Part shown: positions 1-12,500 of the stretch, in pieces | Layout of the letters: every line of letters starts with the position of its first letter | How positions within the stretch are numbered: position 1 is the stretch's first letter | Assembly: GCA_026770585.1 (NCBI GenBank) | Contig: MU646306.1 | Span: forward strand, 1,625,182-1,640,999 | DNA length: 15,818 nt | Direction of reading: 5' to 3' | DNA from: Baffinella frigidus | Lineage: Eukaryota; Cryptophyceae; Cryptomonadales; Baffinellaceae | Made by a program: the position numbers and the translations under genes | Notes under the pieces: generated by a model | Database searches by the model: none | Told to the model about the DNA's origin: nothing | The model's input: only the letters and a program-made list of their open reading frames with translations

Positions 1-270
1 TTTATGGTTTATGGTTCATGGTTTATGGTGTATAGTTTATAGTTTATGGGTTAAGGTTTTTGGGTTTATGGTTCATGGTTTATGGTTTATGGGTTATGGT
101 TCATGTTTCATGTTGCAGGTCATGGGTTCTGGGTTCTGGGTTCTGGGTTCTGGGTTCTGGGTTCTGGGTTCTGGGTTCTGGGTTCTAGGTTATAGGTTCT
201 GGGTCATGGGTCATGGTTCATAGGTTATGACTCATGGTTTATAGGTGCTGTGTTATGAGTTATGTGTTAT
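1..270. repeat. TTTATGG and GGGTTCT heptamer arrays
   Basis: Positions 1-115 are degenerate heptamers of TTTATGG, TTCATGG and TTTATAG. Positions 124-186 are nine perfect units of GGGTTCT. The rest returns to degenerate TTATAGG/GTTATGG. The array lies in the intron after exon 19. Confidence 0.93.
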
Positions 271-382
271 AGGTTATGGTTTGGTTCGGCGACCGCGGAG
301 CTTGGAGGTCCCCAAAGGGACCTCCGCACGCCCACCCCGTCCGACCCAGCTGTGCTCCCACCACCGCACGTGCACGGGTCAC

Positions 383-501
383 CTAGGGGCTTCGAGATCC
401 CCGAGAGGCGTGCGCGCAGGGGAGAGTGTCGCGGAGTACTGCGGGCGTTTCGCGTCCTCCATCGCTACTTCCAAGAACGATCGCGCCACGGCCTCCCGCA
501 C
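383..501 (-). CDS. Exon 19: end of C2 domain C (last exon in window)
   Basis: It encodes 39 residues plus two bases: VREAVARSFLEVAMEDAKRP, then a Ser/Pro/Thr linker. The first part is the C2 strand that follows the W-x-x-x-x-x-F core of exon 18. The acceptor is ATGCCAG|GTG, with an inverted-repeat element starting 25 bp before it. The donor is read as CCCTAG|GTGACC, phase 2. The gene should continue below position 1. Confidence 0.8.
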
Positions 502-3500
502 CTGGCATTTCACGCCGGGTTGTTGATAGGGTAATGGCCTGGAAATGGGGTAGTTAGGCATACGGGATTGCCTAGGACCTCCTACCGTAGGCCGGGACTT
601 TTTGGTCCTAGGATCCCTCGGCCTACTGTAGGAGGTCCTAGGCAATGCCGTATGCCTGACTACCCCATTTTCAGGCCGTTACCCTATGAATGTCACTATT
701 CTGTATAGACCACGCCAGGCCGTAAACTGGAACTTCAGTTACAAGTCTTATCGTTCATTTGATACAGCGCGGACATGGGAACCGTGAAGCGTGGACGAGG
801 AGGTGCGTGTCACCAGGTCCCACACACTCAGTAAGTACCACGAAAACGAAACGTTGCGTTCTGAAATTCCCACTTATGCTGGAGTGGTCCGTCCACCACC
901 CACTTTTCCAAGTCATTTTATTCGATCCTGTGGGGTGGCGAATTTGCACCAGGGGGTGGTCGGAAATCGAGCACCCTCAAGAATCGGCCAGGCGATGCCA
1001 ACTTAATCTCCATACAGGTATGATTTAATTGCTTTCTGGCAACGAAAATTACTACACGATGTGCTTATACACGTAATAGTAGAGCATTTGTGTAGTAAAT
1101 TTCGTTGCGCCAAAAGCAATTAATCAATACTTTTGTGGAGATGAAACTCGTGACTTCAGTGGGGCTCGTGCATGCCGGCACCGCAGACCTCATTCAAGCC
1201 AAGTTCAGGTGAAAGCATGAAGCCGATTTACTATGGCGTCTTAGTAATCAATTAGGCAACCACTTACGAGATTTTCAGCACCAACAATGGACAGATTCAC
1301 CGTACCTGGCGCATTGAGGTTCTAGGGCATTGCATCTCACCTGGAACAGGTACGAGGTTCCCCAGACGGGGCGGAGCGTCTTTTCAGCCACGTCACTGCA
1401 CGCGACTTGCTCGGGCCCGGCGACCTCTCTGCCTTCGATGAGCTTAAGGCGCACGCGCGTGTCGACTCCCCCGTCGCCGTCATCCCCTACCAGGGGGGCA
1501 TCGACTGTTGGATCACTTATCTCCAGGCTTGAGAGTTATCAATAGGTCATATCCAGGCTTGAAAATAATACAAACGACATCTCCAGGCTTAATAGCAATA
1601 AATAAGAAGAACAAGACGACAGAGACGCCGATAAGCAAAAAAAAAGGCCGCCCCATAGCCATCTAAACCATCAACGCTAAACCCTCAACCCTACGCCCTG
1701 AACCCTGAACAGCCTGCGAAGGGGGCAGTCGACTCAGCCGGGATTGATCTGGGGTGTTATCAGCCCGTGACAACATCCGTATCGGTAGAGACTTTTCGCA
1801 GGAGGTCTGTGGGAAAACGAATTCACAACGCGGCAGGGAGGGGTTGATCCGGGGGAAATGATATTTCTTTTATATTTTTGCACTATCATTACTACACAAT
1901 CATGTCATACTAATAACAATTAAGCATTTCTGTAGCAATTTTCGTTGCCAGCTTCTGAAAGAAACATCGGTTTCCCCGGATGCGGGTGGGAACCTTCGGA
2001 ACCTGCGGGAAATGGCTCCAATCATCAAATGGTGCTAATCCCCAAATGGCTCCAATCACCAAACGGGGTGGGAACCTGCGTCCCAGCGCGGGAGCATGGA
2101 CGCGCCGGTGACATGCACCACGAGCGTGCCCCCCCCCTCGCCCGCCGCGCGATCCGTGTTGAGCACGCGAGGTTCGTAGGTAGTTGTGTCCGGCTTCCAG
2201 TCGTGTGTGTGCACGCCGACTGTTATCTCCACCTGGTGTCAGGTTTAGGGTTCGGGGTTGAGGATGTAAGATTCACCGTGAATCCTGAAACCGAGGTGTG
2301 GTGGATTAGTGGACACGGCGCGCTCTTCGTAGTTCTGCGTGTTGGGTGCACGCCTACTGTTATCTCCACCTCGAGTTGGGGTTGTGGGTTAGCATTTACC
2401 GTACACCCTAAAGCCGAGGTCTGGTGGGTTATAAGACGTGTTCAGCACGCGCGGCTCGCAAGTCGGCGTGTTGGGCTTCCAATCCACTGTGATTTCCACC
2501 TGGGTCAGGGTTTGGGGTTCCGGGATTGCCTTTGAAGCTACAGCCGTGGTATCGTGGATTGGTGGACGAGATTTGAGCAGTTCCGTCATGTTGTGGACTG
2601 CAGAGGCGGTCATGCGATCCCCAGGGCCTACCGCAGAGCATCACCGTATCTACGTACCCTGCAACGGAGGCGTTCTGTAGGGTGCAGGGTGCAGGGTGCA
2701 GGGTGTAGGGTGTAGGGTGTATGGTGCAGGGTACATAGTTGAGGGTGTAGGATGCAGGGTGGCGAGACAGCGAGAACAGCACCCTGCACCCCAAAAGGCA
2801 GTGACGCGTTGCGAATCCATAGCCGTGTGGATCACTTGCCTCCAGGGGCTTGAGCGTATGCAAGAACGCAGAAGGAGAGTGCGTGATGGCAGTCGGGGGC
2901 GCATCGGGATCGGGCGATACCTCGCAGGGGCCGCATGGTCAGAGCGAGGGCGGGATAATTATCTCTTGGAATGGTCAACGTTGACTTAAATTTGGATGGT
3001 CAACTTAATCTGAATTTTCATGGGATTGGGCGATACCTTGCATGGCACAGGGTCGTGGGAGTGGCAGCGCGAGAATGCTCTGTTTAAATTGCCAATCTTC
3101 ATGTCTTTACACGTCACAGGATCGGGCGTGTTCATGGGTCATAGGATCGGGCGGTACCTTGCAAGTGACGGAGTCATGGGAGTGCCGGCGCGACAATTCT
3201 CTCTTCAAACGGTCAATTGCAATTGACCCCGGGGGTTAGGAGACAGGTTTGGCTAGTTCCTCTTAGAGCGCGGCCCACCGAGACAAAAGTCGAGAGTGGA
3301 ACGTCTAAAAGCAAAAGTGGAACCTCTGTTAACTTAAAAAGTAACAGTGGAAAATAGGTTTATCCACTCGAGGAGTTGTGATACCTTGCATGGGACGGGG
3401 TCGTGGGAGTGGCGGCGCGAGAACGCGCCCATCGACGCCGCCTTCTCCAGCCCTCCCACCACCACCACCGGCCGCTCCTGCACAGGTTATGAGGTTATGA

Positions 3501-6500
3501 GTTTATGAGGTCATGAGGTTATGAGGTTATGCGGGTATGCCGCCCACCTGTGAACACTACAAAACCCGTGTTCCCTCATAACCTTCCTGCGGCGCCAGTA
3601 TAGCCTAGATACCAACACCACCAGAACCACCGGGGAAAACTGCACACGTCATAGTTCTCACGTTCCGAGATGCGGCTTGGCGCGTAAAAATGCGTGGCTG
3701 CTGTCGTCTCCCCTGCTGCAACAAGAGGCTTCCTGTTTGCTGATCCAGGGGGGGCATGATGGCATCACTATCAACATACTCAACCTGTTTTTCCCTTGAC
3801 GACGGGATATGCGACTATAAAAACGTGCCTCGGGGGAGACGGTACACATGCTTCTGGGGTGTGGAGCAAGTCGAGACGGCGTTTGAGGGGTTTGCACCAT
3901 GCAATACATGCAAAATAGCACACAGTACCTCACTACATAATACACCCAATTTCTGGAACAAAAAGTGTCCTTGGCACACATGATTTCCTACTCCTCGTAC
4001 CCATTGCTTCCATGACGAAGGGATGGGGGTCAGTGAACGTGCCTGGGGTGCAGGAGGGAGATCGTGACGACATTCAAGGGTTTCGTGCGTAACTTTGTTT
4101 CCTACTCCTGGAACACGTTTGTTTCTTGGCGAAGGGGGGTAGGAGGGTAAACACGTGCATCATCAGTGGGGAGAAGTAGGGTTGTGTTATCACTTCTATC
4201 ACTATCGGTTCTATCAGTTTGGGCCTGAGAACTCTTGTTATCGGACTTCTCCCGGAGAAGATCACGTTCCTCAGGGAGAGGATACCTCTGGGGGTAGGGA
4301 GGATACCTCAGGGGTAGGGAGGAGATCGAGGTGGCGTTCGAGTGTGTCGTGTGCCATGGCGCGCGAATCGATGAGGTCGGCGAGGCTGACCAAATGCCGC
4401 ATCACCAACTGCCAGCGATTGGGGTTAACAGTTTTGACGTGCTTACAATTAGTATAACAGTGCTGGCTAGTATCTATTAGTATTATAGTGCTGATATATA
4501 TTAATTTTATAGTGCTGACTACTGTCATGATAGTGCGTGATGGCGCGCGAATCGATCAGGTCGGCGATACTGACCAGCCACACGAGGCTATCATGCGAAC
4601 AGATTCATAAGTTAATTATTGGATTATTGCCCAGGCCAAAAGTCAGCACACGCCAAAAGTCAGCATTTGATCACGTTTCCGGACGGACATCTGTACGGAA
4701 ACGTGATCATTTCCCCACAAATTTTAAAATGTCCATTTATTCTGTTCGCATGGATAGCCTCGTGTGGAGGCGATTGTGGTTAATAGTGTTGTGGTGCTGA
4801 CTATGCGTATTATGGTGCTGACTACTATCATTATAATGCTGACTAATATCATTGTAGTGCGCGAATCGATGAGGTTTGCGAGGCGGACCAGATGCCGGAT
4901 CACCAACTACCACTGCCGTCAACTTTCGCATTAGTCAACTGGGCTCGACTTTCGCATTGGTCAACCGGGGTTTCGCATGAGTCAACCGGTTTGCATGCCG
5001 TCGTGTGTTGTTTCAAACGCAGATTTGCCTCGTGGCTACATTAACAGGGTAACGGCCTGGAAATGGGGTAGTTAGTCCTACGGGATTGCCTCGGACCTCC
5101 TACCGTAGGCTGAGACTTTTTGGTCTTAGGATCCCTCGGCCTATGGTAGGAGGTCCTAGGCAATGCCGTATGCCTAACTACCCCATTTTCAGGCCGTTAG
5201 CCTATGCACATGTCGTCTCCCAAAGACCAAGATGCCACGCGGTCCACCCACCATCAGCAACCGGTGTACATGCATGCCATCACCAAATACCAACCCTCAT
5301 CGCCACACACCAACCCTCCATCACTCCACACCAACCCTCACACAACACCCATCAGCAACCGTGTGCACGACGTCGGGTGTGTGTCAAGGGCAGGTACATT
5401 ACGACCCTTTGCAAAGGCAAGATGCGTGCACGGTGTGAACAACATGCAAGAAAAACTGAGATGACAGTTTCCCCGGGTCCTCACCCCGGCCCTACCGATC
5501 ATTGCCCCTGTGGCAGGGGCAACTCCTGTGGCAGGAGCAATCCCCGGGTAAGGGCGACACCCCGTACGTGGAAGGTCGATAGTTTAGGGTTTAGGGTTTA
5601 GGGTTTAAGGTTTAGGGTTTAGGGTTTAGGCACAACCTCGTCGCTTTCCTCCCCAGGGGCGCGCAGCCGCATGAGATCGACGCACAGCCACTCGGAGTTG
5701 GGGTAGTTGGTCTCGAACATGAACTGATCCCCCCACGCGGGGAACCGCGTGCGGCTCCGCACCTGCCACAGTGACCCCCATAATCCGCATCACGTCCTGT
5801 CAGCAACGCTATCCGCGGTTAATGAGGGCATTAGCAACGCGTGACCACCTCGTGACCCAGGGTAGTTGATCTCGAACGAGAACTGATCGGCCCACGCGGG
5901 GGGAAGCGCGTGCGACTCCGAACCTGCCGCATCAGCGAGATTGGTAATTTATTGCCAACCGACCGGCGCCATCACTGCACATGCCCTGCGCATTGTGCTA
6001 CTCACTGTACCCAGTGACGTCCGGTCACAATAGCAAAGGGGCACACGTCTCGATCCATACGCGTCCCGGTGAGTTTCACCAGTCGCCAACATTTCGTTGC
6101 GCAACGCAGAGTTGATAGGGTAACGGCCTGGAAATGGGGTAGTTAGGCCTACGGGATTGCCTAGGACTTCCTACCGTAGGCCGAGACTTTTTGGTCCCAG
6201 GATTCCTGGGCCTACAGTAGGAGGTCCTAGGCAATACCGTATGCCTAACTACCCCATTTTCCGGCCATTAGCCTAAGATTGTCCCGATGGATCCGTGCGG
6301 CAGACGTCTTGGTTAATGCGTGGCACTCAACCACCTGGCAAAACGCGAGCCTGGGAGGACGGAGTCCTAGGACAGGCCCGGCTCGGACAAGGCGACGGAT
6401 TTTTCCGGAAGTATTCGGGGGGCGAGCAAGGGGGAAAACACGGACCTCGGTGGTGCGCATCTGGGGCGAATCGAAGACAACCTTATCCGTGGGGGTCAGG

Positions 6501-9500
6501 CCCGCCTTGGCTCCCCCCGCCGGCGCGGCGCCCCCCCCAGCCGTGCACTGCTCAAAAAAGTGCGTTTGAAAAACGAGTTACACGCACTTTACACAACGGG
6601 TTACACACGCTTTACCCGCCTTGGCCTTTGCCTCCCCCCCAGCCGTGCTCTGCGAGAAATTTAGGGAGGGGTTATTTTCAGTTGGGGAGGTATCAGTTTT
6701 ATCAGTATCATTGCAAGAAACAATGCGTTTTGAAACAGCTACAGCCGAAACGGTGCGTTTAAAAACGGGTTACACACGTTTTGCAACTGTTTGAAAGTCT
6801 CCACGGCGGCGATTTGTCACGTCTGAAGCAGGCAAGTCCCGCCTACACTGCAAGCCGATTCTTTTGGCTAAGTCAACCCCCACAGGAACTTGTCAACTTC
6901 AGACGAAACATCGCACTGCGGCACACGCCTTCGAACAAGTTTCCGAGAGGGTTCACTTTATAAAAAAACTTTCGGGTGGGAAACCAAGGAAGCACCGAGT
7001 AGTCCCTTCTCGTGTTTCTGTTTTAGGGAAAAGGGTTGCGGGTTCCCACGCCAGACTGGAGGAAGGGGTCGCCCAAAGTCAATTTCCCCTGAAGGCAGTG
7101 GGTTTCAAAAGTCAAAACCGTATCCACATACGGTTTAAAAAAATTTACCCCCTCCTCCAGTCTGGCGTGGTCAGAGACCTGCGCGTCGAGAACGCCGTAG
7201 CGAACGACAACGTAGTAGCAACTCTGCTCGAGCGCCACGGGCTCGCCCACCGCCTCCAACATCCCCCGCACAACCTGAGTTCAGGATTTTTTGTGTAGGG
7301 ATCAGGTATCAGGGATCATAGTTTATGGCTCATGGATCAGAGTTCAGGGTTCAGGGACTGCTCCAGGGGAACATTCCCCGTGCCACTGGCTCGCCCAACG
7401 CCTCTAATATTCCCCGTGCCACTTGCGCGTGCGTTGTCCACTTGTTGACCCTCATTGAGTTTATTCGAAAGAGGAATGCACGGCGCAGAATTGAGGCTCA
7501 AAAAAGGATTTGGGTACTGCTGAGAGGCCGCAGACGCGTGCAAGTAACGCCGCACTGATAGAGAGGGACGCGACCCCCAGAATGCCCCCGGCGAGAGGCG
7601 GCGCGGGGTGGCTCTCCGGGGAGAGTAGTGGTGGTCAAGTCAGGGATGAGTAGTGGTGGGCGTCGCGCGGAGGTGCAAAGTCAACCCCAAATATAAAGCA
7701 CGGTGAAACGGCGAAGTCCAGCAAACGGGCAGGACCGTGATGAGTGTCTCAGCCTACGGTAGGAGGTCCTAGGCAATGCCGTATGCCTAACTACCCCATT
7801 TTCAGGCCGTTACCCCATTAATACGCGTCCCGGTGAATTGCGCCAGTCGCCAACAATGCGTTGCGCAACACAGAGTGGCGCGGGCTTGGTGCCCCTAACC
7901 TCTCACCATGGCCATGCTCACACCCCATACGCCAAACACCGTGGAACAGCCCCGCCGGCAGGCTCGTGAACGGACACCGAAGCCAGACGGTCGGTCGTGA
8001 CTGCCTTGCGTGTTCCTTTTCTTGGTCGTTGACACTCCTCAGGTCCCTCAACCTTTACCACCAAAGCTGGGACCGTGCAAAATACCCACCCCACTGAAAA
8101 CCCCCAGGTTTAAGCTTCCAACGGTGCCTTTATATCCGTAACCTTTCAAACCAACGGGGAGGAGATTTATCAGGCACGGGGGGGCACCGTGAGGGAGAGG
8201 GTCGCCGTGCGGTGGACCCCCCCATTCTTCGAAGGATCGAGGCAGGCGTGGAGGGCCTCGGAGTGCCCAGACCACGGGAGGGTGGGTTCGTCGGTCATGA
8301 GGGCCATTGGGAACAGCCCGAAGATCAGGTCGATCACGAATGCCTGTGCGAGAGGCAACACTGTTTAATGGGGAACTCCGGAGTGGGACGAGAGACACAC
8401 CGTTGAATATGAAACTGGCTCACAAGAGGGACACAAGGTTTGGTATGACATGGCCGCCGTGGGAACCACTCCAGGCCTCTGTGTGGGGTATTCCATGCTC
8501 GTTCTTGGAGCCGTTTGCTCGTTCTTGGAGCCGTTTGCCCGTTTTGTGCCAAAAAGTGACTTTTGAGAAAAAAATCCCGTCAAAAATGACTTTTGAATAC
8601 CCTCCCCTCCAGCCCTGCGCGGACACCGGGTTGATGACGCCGGAGTGGGAAGCATCGTTGAATGTGAAACACAGCGAGAGAGATGCGAGCAGGTTTGAAA
8701 AGAGAGGATCGAGCGAGACCGCGCGAGATAGCGCGAGAGAGGACGCACCTGACGAAGGCGATCCATGTACGGAATCTTCCAGACGTCAATCCCCCCGAGC
8801 GCTTCGATCTTGGTATCAAGGGTCGGCTTGTGGCGCATCTCGAGCCAGAGGCGGTTCAGGTTCGGGAACCCCGCGAACTGCAGGAATGCCCGCCTGCGGA
8901 GAGATTTCATCCCACCAGGTATTCAATTCAAATACTCGGCGAAGTTCCCCATACAACGAAAATTACTACACAAGCGATAAAAGAGTCGTGTCCGAAAGAT
9001 CATGTGTAGTAATTTTCGTACATTTTGGGAACTCCCGAGCATTTAATTTAAATACCTGACTGGATGAGATTGGAGATTCATTGCCACACAACCAGCGCCA
9101 GCATCGCACATGCCCTACACATTGTGCTACTTACTGTTCCACGTGTCTGATGCTCTTACCAGGCCGCCTACACCTGCCAGAGGGTTGATTGTCCAGTCGG
9201 GTCTTGCTTGACTCACTTACAATTCAACTCCCCAACAACCATTTCCAATGTGTGCCATTGGACATCGTTCACCCATCATCAGAGTTTGGGGTTCAGAGTC
9301 AGTGTTGGTTGTCAAGTCAGGGATAAACCGACACGATTGGGAGAACCTGCACCCACGGCGTTTTTCGGATCTTCTCATCCGTGCGTGTGGCAACGTTTAT
9401 TGTGCACTTCAATATAGGTCAGAGTAATGGCCGAACTAGAGATTTCCACGGATTCCACCGTGACTCCTAGTAATGGAGGTTGCCTGTTGCTACATCGAGT

Positions 9501-12500
9501 GTTTGGGCGGAAGGGTAATTAGATGTCTAAACGGGGAAGTAAATATTTATGTACACACCGGAAGTCGTCAGAATGTTCAAAGCAATCGAGGATCGGGATC
9601 GGGTCGATGCTCCCAGGCGTGCCCCCCCCCCCGAAACCTCGACATCTTCAAAATGTTGTCAAGGTCGTCAAATGCTTTAAAGGACACTTCTGGTACACCT
9701 CAACTCTCGAAAACTGAAAAACTCGCAGCCGAAAAGCGGCCGACAATTACAAACTCGGGAGGGTAACTCGGGAGGGTGAGTACCGGAAGTCGTCGGCGTG
9801 TTCGAATCGATCGAGGATCGGGATCGGATCAATGCTCCCAGGTGCCCCCCCCGTAGGGTGGTAGGTCTTCCACTCGAAGACCACGCGGAGGGGCGCGCAC
9901 ACGTTGAGCAGCCGCACCTGGCGTGCATCCGTGTTTTGGGTGTGTGGGTGTGGGTGCATGTGCGTGTCTGTGCCGAGCGTGAAATGCGCGAAGTCGGGGA
10001 AGAGTTTTGATTTGTTGTCGCGGGGAGCAGGGCCAGGAATCAGCACGAGGGCAACTCTCTCTGCAGGAAGAAGGGGAACAGCGACGACGGTTTAGGTTTA
10101 GGGTTCAGGCTTAGGATTAGGCTTAGGGTTCAGGGCGTGGATGCTGAGGACACGACGCTCGCTCCCCGACGTGACGGACCCTTGAGTTGCCGCTGGTTCA
10201 GTAGGTTGGCTCGCATGCGGGGAGGGTGTGTTTTTAGCTACGCTAGACCTGATAGGGAGCAATCGCGAAAGTCAATTTCGTCAAGTTACCTTCAAATTCT
10301 GTCAACTTTTGAAGAAATAGCCGGATTTCCGGCTATTTTGTGTAAAGGGAGTCGATGAGATTGCCCACACTCAGGTCTAGCGCAGCTTCCTCTTTTGGTC
10401 GAAGGCTACCACTTTGAGAAGCCAACACGCGGTGATGACTACGGTAAGGTGTTGTCTGGCTGTGGCTGGGGGGTTACCCCCCAACCGCCCCCTCTGCAAC
10501 CTCCGCCGCCCACCCCGGCTCCTCCACCCCCCGCCCCGTCTCAGGTGATTCGCGATGCGACTAGTTGTGGTATCAATTAAGCATTGGTTGTGGGAGGAGG
10601 GAGAAGAGTGTCGTGATGACGAGTTTAGGGTTTAGGGTTTAGGGTGTTCATGGTATAGAGTTCAGGGTTTCGGGTTTCGGGTTTCGGGTTCGGGGTTTAG
10701 GGTTCAGGGTTCAGGGTTTGGGATTTGAGGTTTAGGGCTTAGGGTTTAGGGTTTAGGGTTTGGGGTTTAGGGTTTGGGTTTAGGGTTTAGGGTTTAGGGG
10801 GTAGGATGTAGGGTGTTACTGTGACAATTTTACGGTTCAGGGTTGAGGGCGTTACCGTGATGACCAGTCCGACAACCTTGATCTTGATGGAGAGATCAGT
10901 GTTCCACACTACGTCCGCGTCCAGCACATAGATGTTCCCAGTCCCCACCTGCCACGCCAGAGTGCAGAAGGGGGTTGATTTTTTTAAACCGTGTCAGGAC
11001 AAGGTTGTTGACTTTTGAAAACCGCTGCCTTGAGAGGGAATTGACTTTTGAGAGGGAATTGACTTTTGAGAGGGAAGTGACTTTTGACCCTTCCAAGACT
11101 CTGGCGTGGTGCGCATCCGGGGATACCATTTCATGAGTTTGGGCAACAACAATGCCTGCATATTTGTTTCACTAAGATGAGTAGGGGTTGAGGTGTGTGG
11201 TTGAGGGGTGGTAACCTCCTTGGGAGTCTTCATGGCGCGCTTGCAATATGGCATGCCCTAGGATTCCTGGGGCAGCGTCGAATTCTGGGTTGCTAATCTT
11301 CTTAGAGGTCGTCATGGCACGCTTGATCCGTTCCCTGCAAATTCAGACATCCGAACAGGAGTTGAGGGTGTGTGGTTGAGGGGTGGTAACCTCCTTGGAC
11401 GTCGTCATGGCCTAACGCATACCCGTCGGGACCGGACTGATTGAGTATGTGTGGAGGGTAGGCATGCGTTATGGTGTCCACCCTTCAGGCATACTTCCAT
11501 GCAGGGGGAAATCGGGGGCCGGCCGAAGGAGTATGTGTGGAGGGTAAGTATGTGTTACGGTAGTCTGTGTTGAGGTAGGTGGACTGTAACCTCCTTGGGC
11601 GTCTTCATGGCGCGCTTGATTGCGAAGCGGAGCAGCAGCTTCGTGGTCCGGTGCCTGCCAAGAGGTCGTAAGGTGTCATACCAAGTTCATCTCCACAAAA
11701 GTATTAATTAACTGCTTTTGGCGCAACGAAATTTACTACAAAAATGCTTTACTGTTACTTTTATGAGCAAATCGTGTAGTAATTTTCGTTGCCCCAAAGC
11801 AATTATTTAATACTTCTATGGAGATTAAAGTGTCACGATGGCGTACGGTGTCATACCAGGGTGTCATGCGGGCGTCAGGTGCCTCCTCACGGTAATGGTC
11901 AAACAAAAAAAAGGTGGCGGTGCCGTGTCATACCAGGGTGACAAGAGTGTTTTTGGTTCCTGCAGGGGTACTCTCATGCGCCAAGCCAAATTAACAACCA
12001 GCATAATTCACAGCTCACAAAAGATTTAGCATAATTCACAATTCAGAAAACGATTCCGGTACGTAACAGTCAAAAGGTGTCAAGAGCGCGTGCGGTGTAA
12101 TGCCAGGGTGTCAAGAGGGCGCCCACTGCCTGCATGGGTACATCCGCGTGCATCTAAGTCACCAGACACCATAATGCAGAATGCGCTCAAGCACAAGCGA
12201 ACGATCAGGTACAAAAACGTCAATCCTTTGAGCTATTGCGGCAGGTTTCGTTCTGCACACTACTGCCGGATCTCCTCTGCAACCGGATTCAGCTTGGCAC
12301 GCGTGTGTATTACGGGTGTAGGGTTGTTCACGGGTGTGGGGTTTGGGGATTAGGTTGTTCACGGATGTAGGGTTTGGGGATTAGGTTTTAGGAGAAAACG
12401 CACTTGCTCCCCGGCGTCGCAGCATACTCCCGCTCGATCTCCTGCCCGTCTTCCCCCCCAGACTCGAAGAGATCGAGGACATCATCGAGTGGGATCTCGA

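Noticed and set aside
124-186. CRISPR-like array
   Set aside because: Perfect 7-bp units without spacers are a simple tandem repeat in a eukaryotic intron.
1945-2535. 196-codon open frame on the + strand
   Set aside because: It runs antisense over exon 17 and its decayed copies. It is open because the GC-rich copies lack stops, and it shows no domain pattern.
2815-2866. Extra exon reading LKPLEASDPHGYGF
   Set aside because: The SDP word looks C2-like, but the stretch matches the intron flank before exon 18 (GGATCACTT..CTCCAGG..CTTGAG). It has no good splice pair, and exons 16 and 17 already join in phase.
5086-5601. 171-codon + strand frame beginning inside a MITE
   Set aside because: The first residues (MPRTSYRR) are the translation of the family 1 arm, as in other copies. 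The rest is intron repeats.
6295-6762. 155-codon open frame on the + strand
   Set aside because: It crosses duplicated intron sequence and the tentative exon 13 in antisense; composition is irregular and no motif is seen.
8188-8343. Transmembrane anchor in exon 11
   Set aside because: The hydrophobic run is about 14-16 residues and continues an SMP-like pattern, so a membrane helix is not well supported.
10315-10338. Rho-independent terminator
   Set aside because: The stem is perfect, but the setting is a eukaryotic intron with no gene ending there.
10395-10580. Proline-rich small protein on the + strand
   Set aside because: The PPPP stretch comes from a C-rich tract inside intron 8. It has no splice or start context that sets it apart.
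10624-10812. True chromosome end
   Set aside because: The TTTAGGG block is short, mixed with other heptamers and flanked by gene exons on both sides, so it is interstitial.
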